Source of the DNA: Pseudomonas fluorescens | GTDB lineage: Bacteria > Pseudomonadota > Gammaproteobacteria > Pseudomonadales > Pseudomonadaceae | Direction of reading: 5' to 3' | Assembly: GCF_902498195.1 (NCBI RefSeq) | Contig: NZ_CABVIY010000002.1 | Span: 186,001-250,000 of the forward strand | Length of the DNA: 64,000 nucleotides | Notes under the pieces: generated by a model | What the model was told of the DNA's origin: nothing | Database searches by the model: none | The model's input: only the letters and a program-made list of their open reading frames with translations | In this document: positions 1-7,227 of the stretch, in pieces | How positions within the stretch are numbered: position 1 is the stretch's first letter | Layout of the letters: each line of letters begins with the position of its first letter | Position numbers and translations under genes: made by a program

Positions 1-244
1 TGTCGACCAGGGGGGCGGTGTACTTGGGCGAGGAGGCTTTTTCGACGTTGTAGGAAGTCGCGTCCTGGGCTTCGCCGGTGATCGCGGTAGCGCCCAGCGA
101 AAGGGTAGTGCTTGGCGCTTTCTCGTCGGTTTTTTCAGCCGCGAAAACCATGTGGCCCGCAGAGCCGGCAGTGATTGCCACGCCGATGGCAGAGGCGAGC
201 AGGCGTGGTGAACTGACCGGTAGTTGTGGGTGCTGACGTGACAT
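1..244 (-). CDS. piuA: TonB-dependent siderophore receptor, N-terminal part (PiuA/Fiu-like), partial
   Basis: Only the first 81 codons lie in the window; the gene runs off the left edge. The chain starts MSRQHPQLPVSSPRLLAS, has a signal-peptide-like hydrophobic stretch ending near VFA-AEK, then an acidic spacer and the run YNVEKASSPKYTAPLVD, which resembles the TonB-box/plug entry of catecholate siderophore receptors of the Fiu/PiuA type. Such receptors sit in the outer membrane and import ferric catecholates (and catechol-bearing antibiotics) using TonB. The divergent neighbour is piuC, as in the piuA-piuC pair of P. aeruginosa, which is the main reason for this name. Iron regulation is likely (see the Fur-like site at 310-330). 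The family is fairly sure, the exact ligand is not. Confidence 0.72.
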   Translation of the reverse strand, partial: MSRQHPQLPVSSPRLLASAIGVAITAGSAGHMVFAAEKTDEKAPSTTLSLGATAITGEAQDATSYNVEKASSPKYTAPLVD

Positions 245-309
245 TTTTTATTCCCCTCCCCAAGGATTTGAGGCGGCGAAATATAGGGTAGACGCGTCTT
301 TGTATCAAT

Positions 310-330
310 TGCGAAACGTTACTATTTGCA
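310..330. promoter_or_regulatory. Possible Fur box between piuA and piuC
   Basis: The stretch TGCGAAACGTTACTATTTGCA is an imperfect dyad (TGCGAAA / TATTTGCA) like pseudomonad Fur sites, in an AT-rich divergent intergenic region (245-452) between two genes whose relatives are iron-repressed. A second weaker AT-rich candidate lies at about 401-418. The match to the consensus is only partial, so this is an inference from sequence plus context. Confidence 0.4.
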
Positions 331-452
331 TTGAATTTACATTCTTTACAATTTAACCTTACGGTTTTTACTGTTTCGTTCGTCTACCGGGTTTTACATA
401 GGCAATAAGAATCAATACCATTGGCGCCCCTTGGTTCTCAGGCGTCCTTCCC

Positions 453-1133
453 ATGTTGCTGCACATTCCTGGCTTGTTCGACAAAGAAGAAGTGCAGCGC
501 ATTCGTGAGGCCCTGGAGCAGGCCGATTGGGCCGACGGCAAGATCACCGCGGGTTACCAGTCGGCCAAGGCCAAGCACAATCTGCAATTGCCGGAAGGTC
601 ATCCGCTGGCCAAGGAGATTGGCGCAGCCATGCTGGAGCGGCTGTGGAACAATCCGCAGTTCATGTCAGCGGCGCTGCCGCATAAAGTCTTTCCCCCGCT
701 GGTGAACTGTTACACCGCCGGTGGCAGTTTCGACTTCCATATCGACAATGCCGTGCGCCAGCCCAAGGGCAGCATTGAACGGGTGCGCACCGATCTGTCG
801 GCGACGCTGTTCTTCAGCGAGCCCGAGGATTACGACGGCGGCGAGCTGGAAATCCAGGACACCTACGGTACGCAACGGGTGAAATTGCCCGCTGGCGACA
901 TGGTGCTGTACCCCGGCACCAGCCTGCATAAGGTCAATGTCGTGACCCGAGGCGCGCGTTACGCCTCGTTCTTCTGGACCCAAAGCCTGGTGCGTGAAGA
1001 CAGCCAGCGTGCCCTGTTGTTCGAGATGGACGGCGCGATCCGGCAACTGACGCACGATGTTCCGGATCACCCTTCGCTGATCCGCCTGACCGGGACTTAC
1101 CACAACCTGCTGCGTCGCTGGGTCGAGGTATGA
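453..1133 (+). CDS. piuC: PKHD-type Fe(II)/2-oxoglutarate dioxygenase PiuC
   Basis: A 226-residue protein of the PKHD-type hydroxylase (YbiX/PiuC) family, iron- and 2-oxoglutarate-dependent oxygenases. The iron ligands are visible as His96 and Asp98 in [10 protein letters not shown] and His159 in PGTSLHKVN; Arg169 in the following [10 protein letters not shown] is the expected 2-oxoglutarate-binding arginine. The C-terminal tail after about residue 180 is the small helical domain typical of this family. Length is normal. The enzyme's substrate is unknown in the family; its conserved place beside an iron-siderophore receptor suggests a role in siderophore handling or iron homeostasis in the cytoplasm. 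No strong Shine-Dalgarno sequence precedes the start, but the N-terminus [14 protein letters not shown] aligns with the family. The stop overlaps the next start by four bases. Confidence 0.93.
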   Translation: MLLHIPGLFDKEEVQRIREALEQADWADGKITAGYQSAKAKHNLQLPEGHPLAKEIGAAMLERLWNNPQFMSAALPHKVFPPLVNCYTAGGSFDFHIDNAVRQPKGSIERVRTDLSATLFFSEPEDYDGGELEIQDTYGTQRVKLPAGDMVLYPGTSLHKVNVVTRGARYASFFWTQSLVREDSQRALLFEMDGAIRQLTHDVPDHPSLIRLTGTYHNLLRRWVEV

Positions 1134-1885
1134 GCTTCCAATTGCGCCGCGAAGAAGTCCTTGACGGTCAACAGCTCAAGGCCATGCTCGATGAAAGCCC
1201 GGCGCGTGCCGCGCAGGCGATTCTGCTGGCGGCCCGTGAGGGGCTTGTCGATGCGCAGGCATTGCTCGGACAGATTCTGCTGGACGGGCAGGGCATTGCC
1301 CGGGATCAGCCGCTGGCCGTGCGCTGGTTCGACATCGCCGCCCGACAAGGGCACCTGATGGCGCGCAACATGCTGGGTCGCTGTCATGAGCAGGGTTGGG
1401 GCTGTACCGCCGATGCCACCGTCGCGGCCGGGCACTACCGCCAGGCCGCCGATGCCGGGCTGGACTGGGCGCTTTACAACCTCGCCAATCTACTCGCTAC
1501 AGGACGCGGTGTTGCCGAAGATCAGGTGCAAGCGTTGGCACTTTACCGACGTGCGGCAGCGTTGGGTCACGCTAAGTCGATGAACCTGGTCGGCCGTTAC
1601 CTGGAGGAAGGGCGATTTTGTGTCGCGGACTCATTAGCCGCCATGGAGTGGTACAGGCGCTCGGCCGAATACGGGGACTTTCGAGGCCAGTTCAGTTATG
1701 GAACGCTCCTGTTCCAGCAAGGAAAGGTCGATTCGGCTTTGTATTGGCTTGATAAAGCGTTGTTGGCCGGTAATTCCAACTTCCTTCGCGTCGCTGCGGC
1801 CACTTTGCGGCAACTGGGTTTAGATGCGTTAGCCAGAGACTACAATGAACGGGAACTGTATCTTGACGGAAGTAGGCTCGGTTGA
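1130..1885 (+). CDS. Sel1-repeat (TPR-like) protein linked to piuC
   Basis: A 251-residue protein made largely of Sel1-like repeats (about residues 35-215): repeated units of the form A-x-x-x-L-G-x-x-x-x-x-G-x-G-V-x-x-D-x-x-x-A-x-x-W-x-x-x-A-A, for example [16 protein letters not shown] and [16 protein letters not shown]. Such repeats form helical scaffolds for protein-protein contact. No signal peptide is seen, so it is probably cytoplasmic. It starts inside piuC (ATGA overlap), so translation is likely coupled and expression iron-linked. A Sel1/TPR gene follows piuC in P. aeruginosa as well, so the pairing is conserved, but I know of no defined function. The repeats decay towards the C-terminus. 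Confidence 0.85.
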   Translation: MSFQLRREEVLDGQQLKAMLDESPARAAQAILLAAREGLVDAQALLGQILLDGQGIARDQPLAVRWFDIAARQGHLMARNMLGRCHEQGWGCTADATVAAGHYRQAADAGLDWALYNLANLLATGRGVAEDQVQALALYRRAAALGHAKSMNLVGRYLEEGRFCVADSLAAMEWYRRSAEYGDFRGQFSYGTLLFQQGKVDSALYWLDKALLAGNSNFLRVAAATLRQLGLDALARDYNERELYLDGSRLG

Positions 1886-1890
1886 ATTGC

Positions 1891-1909
1891 TCGAACATTG
1901 AGTGTTCGA
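1891..1909. repeat. Inverted repeat just after the Sel1 gene
   Basis: TCGAACA-TTGAG-TGTTCGA is a perfect 7-bp inverted repeat with a 5-nt spacer, six bases after the stop of the Sel1 gene. It has no T-run, so it is a weak terminator at best. It marks the border between the GC-rich core DNA and the AT-rich islet. Confidence 0.4.
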
Positions 1910-1989
1910 ATGTTGACGTGTTTCATTGCCTCTAAAGTTTTACGGCGGACCTTTAGTATTATTTGTTAATGGTTGTTCTGATTGGTGCT

Positions 1990-2018
1990 TTGACAGTGAT
2001 AAAGGCGTGGCATAAATT
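1990..2018 (+). promoter_or_regulatory. Candidate sigma-70 promoter of the toxin-like gene
   Basis: A perfect -35 hexamer TTGACA (1990-1995) is followed after 17 bases by TAAATT (2013-2018), a moderate -10 element, about 80 bases before the start of the 760-residue gene. The surrounding 1886-2094 region is AT-rich and holds no gene. Confidence 0.5.
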
Positions 2019-2094
2019 CGGTTTAAGGCTGATGGATCAGTCTTGAATTGAAATTCAATAGTGGCGTACTTTATTACTTGTCAAGGGACTATAT

Positions 2095-4377
2095 ATGAAC
2101 GATGGAGCGTTGTGGGACAAGGCACTGGAAGGTGCCGATCAAGAAAAGATCTCAATGTTTGCCGTTGAAGTGCCGAAAGTTTTGGCGCAGGTGTCTACAG
2201 GTGTGGGTCATGAGGTCGTACGCAAGACCGGGTTGATACTGACTAAAGAGCAGATCATCAGCATCAAGAAATACGTGGCAATTGGATTGGCCTTTCCCAC
2301 TACCCGCAAAGGTGTCGCTGATTTTCTGCGCTACGCGCCTTCTGAAAACGGTGGCCCCGGTTTGACAGTGGAAGATTTCCTGAGCACGTTCGTAATGATA
2401 TCCAGGCACGCCGAGATGTGGTCACCGCTGCGGCATCGAATCATGTTGACCGGCACCGACCTGAAGCTATTCGGCAGTAAGATGCAGATCTGGGGTGAGG
2501 CCATGCAGGGACTTTGCAACAGTGATGCGGCCATTCAATTGATTGATACCCACAAGGTCAGAACTCTTGAAGACCTCAATGCACTGAAGCTCGACTGGCC
2601 TGGTGTATTTCCCGGGGTTGAACTGGCCGCCGATACAGTTCCGGAGTTGAATGAATATCTGCAAGATATTCGAGTGAAGGCACGCGAATATCATAAGAAA
2701 GCCGATGCAATAAAAGTTGACTTGGATGCATTTGGTGATGAGCTGGAAAAAAAAGTCATTCCTGAAATAAAAGTCCGATTGGCGCTTATCGGGAGCAATA
2801 GGTACCCCAGTGACATAGTCGCCCTCGACAAGAAAATTACCGAACGGGCTGTTGAAATCGAAGAGCTGAACTCTAGATACCGGACCCTGGTTGAAAAATC
2901 CTTGGGGGCGGCGGCGATGTTAAATATCGTCGGCTTGGGAATGGCGATCTATTTCGGCGTGGAAGCTGAAAACATTCGGGCCCAAAGAAAGAGGGTCAAT
3001 GCAGAGCAGGAAGCCGATATACGGAGTCTGGAAAGCAAGGAAAGGACCCTGGCTTCTTTGAAACGTGTGGAGTTGGATCTGCAGAATGCCAAGATCGTGG
3101 CGATTGACGCGGAAGTCGCGACCAACAATCTCCGGTTCGTCTGGAACAGCATCGAGCGTTACATCGATGATTCCGAACAGTCGATGGGTGCCATTAAAGA
3201 TGGTCTGAGGCTTTCAAGGTTTATGTCAAAGTTCAATGAAGTCGTAGATTCCTGGAAAAAGGTTGCCGACGTGGCCGACCAGTTGGTCGAGGTCTTCGAC
3301 CAGGCAGATCAGGAATACAAAGCAAACAACAATGGAGCAGTACGCATGGCGCGGTTTGCAGCCCTTACGTCGGCCGGGCCTGCAGACAATCTGCAGATTA
3401 ATCCTGAGGTACTGTCGGGCGCCAAACGGCAAATGCGCCAGGATCGTGCCAAGCTTGATGCGTTATATCAAATTCTCGATTATCTGCCCGGTGTGTATGA
3501 GCGTTTTGCAGGTTTGGTGGATAACGTGTTTAACAGTCATCGAACGCTTCAGGAGTCGGCGATTAACAGTCATGAAAAGCTGGAGCGAGCTGCAAAAGCT
3601 TTAACGGTACTGAAAAATGAACTCGCGCGGGAAATGGCAGGGAAAACCGTTGACTCGCTCGTCGATGAAATCATCAACGACTGTCATGAAGAGCTGTCAG
3701 TTGTTTATGCTTCGGTGGAGAAGGATGCCGCTGCGATCGAAGGTGCCTACGCTTTGATCTCGGTCATGTTCGACAGGGATCAGACCGTGCCTGTGATGTC
3801 TGCATTGACGGAAGAGGTCATTGTCCTTGAGAAAACCAGGAAGGAACTTGAGGAATCCTCGACCAAAATTCGCGCGGATTTAAAAGTGATCACGGATGCC
3901 ATCAGCGCCTTGGAAAAGAAAGGCCTTGAAGACGTGGGCAAGGAAGTTAACTTGACCATCGACAAAATCAACGGCCTGGGTATGGCCCCCCCACAAGTTG
4001 AAATCGTAAAACTCGCCATCGAGCAATTGCAGAGGTCCATCGCCAGCCTTGCTGAAGGCGTTTCATTCATGTTTATGCTGGCCGAGAGTCAAAAGCTTCG
4101 TGCTAACTTAAATGAATGCAATGCGAAGATAGCCAGTTATGATGCGGGTATTGTGACGTCGAATAAAAAAATTGAATATATTCAAACCGTCTATCGAATG
4201 GACGATCAAAGCTCGCTGTATGCGACTGAATTCAAGCATACGGCTTTAGCCTTCAAGAATTTCCTGACGATCATTGCACCTGCATCAGGTGATGTTATTC
4301 AGCGTGTTGACAAGTTCTTTGAAGCAGTTCCTCCATTTTTGACACGAATTTCGCCATTGACATCGCCGGGCGCCTAG
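2095..4377 (+). CDS. Candidate XaxA-XaxB (alpha-xenorhabdolysin) type fused pore-forming toxin
   Basis: A 760-residue, strongly helical protein. The first ~410 residues resemble the A subunit of alpha-xenorhabdolysin/YaxA binary toxins: LTKEQIISIKKYVAIGLA (49-66) followed by a Pro-Thr-Thr turn, then a GPGLTVEDFLSTFVMISRHA segment (87-106), a long coiled coil, and one hydrophobic stretch at about 268-288 (LGAAAMLNIVGLGMAIYFGV) matching the membrane-inserting foot of ClyA-type toxins. Residues ~430-750 form a second helical module of about XaxB size, with a weaker hydrophobic hairpin near 636-664 between long amphipathic helices. Free XaxA and XaxB are about 400 and 340-350 residues, so one chain could hold both. 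No secretion signal. Start ATG has AAGGGA six bases upstream. Base use is far more AT-rich than the neighbours (23 GC of 60 at 2701-2760, against 36 of 60 at 961-1020), suggesting transfer. Family assignment of the first half is moderately sure; the second half is inference. Confidence 0.55.
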   Translation: MNDGALWDKALEGADQEKISMFAVEVPKVLAQVSTGVGHEVVRKTGLILTKEQIISIKKYVAIGLAFPTTRKGVADFLRYAPSENGGPGLTVEDFLSTFVMISRHAEMWSPLRHRIMLTGTDLKLFGSKMQIWGEAMQGLCNSDAAIQLIDTHKVRTLEDLNALKLDWPGVFPGVELAADTVPELNEYLQDIRVKAREYHKKADAIKVDLDAFGDELEKKVIPEIKVRLALIGSNRYPSDIVALDKKITERAVEIEELNSRYRTLVEKSLGAAAMLNIVGLGMAIYFGVEAENIRAQRKRVNAEQEADIRSLESKERTLASLKRVELDLQNAKIVAIDAEVATNNLRFVWNSIERYIDDSEQSMGAIKDGLRLSRFMSKFNEVVDSWKKVADVADQLVEVFDQADQEYKANNNGAVRMARFAALTSAGPADNLQINPEVLSGAKRQMRQDRAKLDALYQILDYLPGVYERFAGLVDNVFNSHRTLQESAINSHEKLERAAKALTVLKNELAREMAGKTVDSLVDEIINDCHEELSVVYASVEKDAAAIEGAYALISVMFDRDQTVPVMSALTEEVIVLEKTRKELEESSTKIRADLKVITDAISALEKKGLEDVGKEVNLTIDKINGLGMAPPQVEIVKLAIEQLQRSIASLAEGVSFMFMLAESQKLRANLNECNAKIASYDAGIVTSNKKIEYIQTVYRMDDQSSLYATEFKHTALAFKNFLTIIAPASGDVIQRVDKFFEAVPPFLTRISPLTSPGA

Positions 4378-4400
4378 GTGCCGATTTCTTTCTGATGGAT

Positions 4401-4425
4401 GCCGATAATCCTTAGGGTTGTCGGC
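4401..4425 (+). terminator. Hairpin between the toxin-like gene and its partner
   Basis: GCCGATAATCC / GGGTTGTCGGC can form an 11-bp stem (with G-U pairs) around a TTA loop in the mRNA, 23 bases after the stop of the 760-residue gene. No strong U-tract follows, so it could attenuate or stabilise rather than end transcription. It covers the TTG at 4418, which argues against that codon as the next start. Confidence 0.5.
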
Positions 4426-4456
4426 ATTCTATCTGCCTATAAAGAGGGTGATAATT

Positions 4457-5356
4457 GTGCCTGACTATTTACTGAATGAAGAAGATTTCAAGAGCCTCAA
4501 AGCGTACATCAATTTTTTAAATGAACTTCCTCCTGCACTGAAAGTAATCGAAGCGTTTACCGAGAGTATACGCAGACAAGGTCATCAGATGCTGGCGCCG
4601 CCGGATGCGCACATGCTTTTACAGGCTGCGCAGGGAAATGCCGGATCTTGGCAGGCGATTAGAATGTCAATTCCGCTGATTGGCCAAGGCGTCGGGCAGG
4701 CGGTGCGAGACACCCGGTTATTTATTGAGGAGTTCCACATTTATATTAAAAACCCAGTGAACGGCAAAACCCGATTTCTCGATATGGATATAGGGCATTT
4801 TAGCCTGACGACTTCTCATCGATGGGGCCGTGAGGCACCGGTTAATGTCAGTGATCTTTTGCGCGCTCTCTTTAACGGTTTGCTGAACGTTGAACAAGCG
4901 ATTCTGAGTTTCATGTCTGCCGTGACTTCGATTGGTATATCGCTCCATGGCATCTTCATCAGATTTATAGAGTCGCTGACATTGGAGTTGTGCTCTTGTG
5001 ACAAGACCACATCGAAAATCGAAGCCTATTACGGCCTTGGAAAAGTCGAATTGCCAGGTATGCAACTTGACCTCCAACGGCCCTACTCGGAGCAAGAAAG
5101 GATGGCCAATGCCCGTGAGCATATCGCCCGATTGAGAAGCATGCATCTTCATGCGACATCAGCGGTGGATAACCTCACCGACTTTTGCTATCGGCTCCAG
5201 TACTTGCTGGCAGATGCCCGGGGTGAACTGCAGGCTGACCATCCTGCGCAGACCCTGGTCCGCTTGGGTATCAGGCTGAATTTCGTCCGCGACTCACTTG
5301 TCGAGGTCAACCCTATGACTGAGCGTTTGCTGGAAATATCAAAGCGCCTCAGATAA
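4457..5356 (+). CDS. Unrecognised 299-residue partner of the toxin-like gene
   Basis: I do not recognise this protein. Start GTG is chosen because GAGGG lies eight bases upstream (4444-4448); an in-frame TTG at 4418 falls in a hairpin and has no such site. The 299-residue chain begins VPDYLLNEEDFKSLKAYINF and is mostly helical. A long hydrophobic/amphipathic stretch runs from about 134 to 173 (core AILSFMSAVTSIGISLHGIF), enough for membrane insertion or a helical hairpin. Two cysteines lie together at 179 and 181. The last 90 residues look like a helical bundle. It shares the AT-rich composition of the upstream gene (22 GC of 60 at 4441-4500) and probably its transcript. It could be an extra pore subunit, a chaperone or a self-protection protein; nothing in the sequence decides. 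Confidence 0.75.
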   Translation: MPDYLLNEEDFKSLKAYINFLNELPPALKVIEAFTESIRRQGHQMLAPPDAHMLLQAAQGNAGSWQAIRMSIPLIGQGVGQAVRDTRLFIEEFHIYIKNPVNGKTRFLDMDIGHFSLTTSHRWGREAPVNVSDLLRALFNGLLNVEQAILSFMSAVTSIGISLHGIFIRFIESLTLELCSCDKTTSKIEAYYGLGKVELPGMQLDLQRPYSEQERMANAREHIARLRSMHLHATSAVDNLTDFCYRLQYLLADARGELQADHPAQTLVRLGIRLNFVRDSLVEVNPMTERLLEISKRLR

Positions 5357-5358
5357 AA

Positions 5359-5390
5359 AAAAGCCCATGACACGTCATGGGCTTTTCGCT
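5359..5390. terminator. Bidirectional terminator between the islet and speC
   Basis: AAAAGCCCATGA (5359-5370) pairs perfectly with TCATGGGCTTTT (5375-5386) around a four-base loop, with A- and T-runs on both sides. It lies between two convergent genes and can end transcription in both directions. Confidence 0.9.
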
Positions 5391-5401
5391 TGCAGCTGCC
5401 C

Positions 5402-6565
5402 TTATACGTAGAAGGACTTCAAAGGCGGGAAGCCGTTGAATTCAACTGCGCTGTAGCTGGTGGTGTACGCACCGGTCGACAGCCAGTACAGGCGGTCACC
5501 GATGGCCAGGTTCAACGGCAGGCCGTACTTGTAGTTTTCGTACATGATGTCGGCACTGTCGCAGGTCGGGCCGGCGATCACGACTTCTTCCATCTCGCCT
5601 TTCTTTTCGGTCCAGATCGGGAACTTGATGGCTTCGTCCATGGTTTCGATCAGGCCGGAGAACTTGCCCACGTCCGTGTACACCCAACGCTCGACGGCGG
5701 TACGGGATTTACGCGCGACCAGTACCACTTCACTGACCAGGATGCCGGCGTTGGCGATCAGCGAGCGGCCTGGCTCGAGGATGATTTCCGGCAGGTCGTC
5801 GCCGAAGTCTTCCTTGAGGAAACGGATGATTTCCTCGGCGTAGGTTTCCAGGCTGTTGGTGCGGGTGATGTAGTTGGCCGGGAAGCCGCCGCCCATGTTG
5901 ATCAGCTTGAGGTGGATGCCGTCTTCTTCTTTCAGGCGTTCGAAGATCACTTTGACCTTGGCGATCGCCGCGTCCCAGACGCTGATGTCACGCTGTTGCG
6001 AGCCCACGTGGAACGAGATGCCGTAAGGCACCAGGCCCAGGTCACGAGCGAGGATCAGCAGGTCCATGGCCATGTCGGTCTGGCAGCCGAATTTGCGCGA
6101 CAGCGGCCAGTCGGCGGTGGTCGAGCCTTCGGTCAGGATGCGTACGTAGACTTTCGAGCCCGGTGCAGCCTTGGCAATGTTGCGCAGGTCGGCTTCGGAG
6201 TCGGTGGAAAACAGACGCACGCCCTTCTCGTAGAAGTAGCGGATGTCCTTGGATTTCTTGATGGTGTTGCCGTAGCTGATGCGGTCAGCGCTGACGCCGC
6301 GGTCCAGCACTTTGTCCAGCTCGTAGATCGAGGCGATGTCGAAGCTCGAGCCTTTTTCCTTGAGCAGGTCGATGATTTCCACGGCCGGGTTGGCCTTGAC
6401 CGCGTAGTAGACCTTGGCGAATTCGAAACCGGCGCGCAGGTCATCGTAGGCCTGGCTGATCATCGCGGTGTCGATCACCACGAACGGGGTTTCTTGCTTG
6501 TCGGCGAACGCCTTCATTTTGTCAAAAGTGGCGCGCGCGAAATAATCTTCGACCTGGATCGACAT
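5402..6565 (-). CDS. speC: Ornithine/lysine decarboxylase SpeC (group IV, PLP-dependent)
   Basis: A 387-residue group IV (alanine-racemase fold) decarboxylase that turns L-ornithine into putrescine, the first step of polyamine synthesis. The PLP-binding lysine is Lys57 in YYAVKANP, the phosphate-binding glycine-rich loop and HVGSQ follow, and Cys335 in GPTCDSAD is the second-subunit active-site cysteine. Start MSIQVEDYFARATF is preferred to an upstream in-frame ATG because it has GGAG eight bases upstream and matches the known 387-residue length. Short decarboxylases of this type can also accept lysine. The long leader contains a terminator-like hairpin (6674-6707), so attenuation is possible. 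Cytoplasmic dimer. Confidence 0.95.
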   Translation of the reverse strand: MSIQVEDYFARATFDKMKAFADKQETPFVVIDTAMISQAYDDLRAGFEFAKVYYAVKANPAVEIIDLLKEKGSSFDIASIYELDKVLDRGVSADRISYGNTIKKSKDIRYFYEKGVRLFSTDSEADLRNIAKAAPGSKVYVRILTEGSTTADWPLSRKFGCQTDMAMDLLILARDLGLVPYGISFHVGSQQRDISVWDAAIAKVKVIFERLKEEDGIHLKLINMGGGFPANYITRTNSLETYAEEIIRFLKEDFGDDLPEIILEPGRSLIANAGILVSEVVLVARKSRTAVERWVYTDVGKFSGLIETMDEAIKFPIWTEKKGEMEEVVIAGPTCDSADIMYENYKYGLPLNLAIGDRLYWLSTGAYTTSYSAVEFNGFPPLKSFYV

Positions 6566-6668
6566 GCTGGGATCTCCTACTGGCAAACTGAAATTATCAA
6601 TGGGTGCAAATGAACGTCCTCCGTATCCCCACTTTGGTTCGCCTACTTCCCAAGGCATGTCGCCGAAA

Positions 6669-6707
6669 GCAAAAAGGCCATGGGAAGCGGTGCTTTCCCT
6701 TGGCCTT
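6669..6707 (-). terminator. Terminator-like hairpin in the speC leader
   Basis: Read on the reverse strand, AAGGCCAAGGGAAAGC pairs with GCTTCCCATGGCCTT (one mismatch, one bulge, three-base loop) and runs straight into TTTTT. This is the layout of a Rho-independent terminator, about 105 bases upstream of the speC start and on the same strand. It may be an attenuator or the end of a small upstream RNA. Confidence 0.65.
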
Positions 6708-7140
6708 GCTGTCTCGTCGTCAGTACTTGAGCCGGATGGATCGTTTCCAGCATGGACGTTCGGCGCGAACTTTAGGGCGTGAGGGGCTTGAGATCAACAA
6801 AAAATGTCGCGTTTTTGCACTTGTCTGACGCACGTTGCCGTCAGCTCACTTTGTACTGGACACAGATGACAGGCCGATGTTCCCGAAGAATTGCGAAGTG
6901 TTAAAAATAGCTGCACGTTCGATGCTTTTGCCAGCGAACTTCTAGATAACTGCGATCGCGGCAACTTCGGCGACGATGGCTGAGAAAAGGTCCTGTGGGC
7001 AGTGGTTTTCTTAATGTGCGGGAAATTTCGGAGGGTTGTTGATGCAATCCGGTGTTGATATTTCTTATCGGCGTGGGCGGGAAGAAAAACTGGACTCGCG
7101 AAAGGGCCTTTCACTGAACGGGTGTGTTGATCATGAACTA

Positions 7141-7221
7141 GCCTTCGCGAGCAAGCCCGCTCCCACACTTGAATTGTGATCGACACAAATCCCATGTGGG
7201 AGCGGGCTTGCCCGCGAAGGC
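7141..7221. repeat. REPIN, GAAGGC-type (inverted REP pair)
   Basis: Two inverted copies of the REP unit with core GTGGGAGCGGGCTTG (7141-7167 and 7195-7221) separated by 27 bases, ending six bases before the stop of the ATPase gene. This is the most frequent repeat family of the window. Confidence 0.92.
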
Positions 7222-7227
7222 GTCAGA

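Larger units (their letters stand above)
6566..7227. other. Long non-coding stretch upstream of speC
   Basis: This 662-base gap lies between speC and the osmoprotectant operon, both on the reverse strand. It holds the terminator-like hairpin 6674-6707, a REPIN at 7141-7221 near the end of the transporter operon, and about 430 bases in between with no convincing gene; the open frames there have no matching codon bias or ribosome site. It should contain the speC promoter. Confidence 0.7.

Noticed and set aside
4418..4456. TTG at 4418 as start of the 299-residue partner gene.
   Set aside because: It lies within a stem-loop, lacks a ribosome site, and the GTG at 4457 has GAGGG at the right distance.
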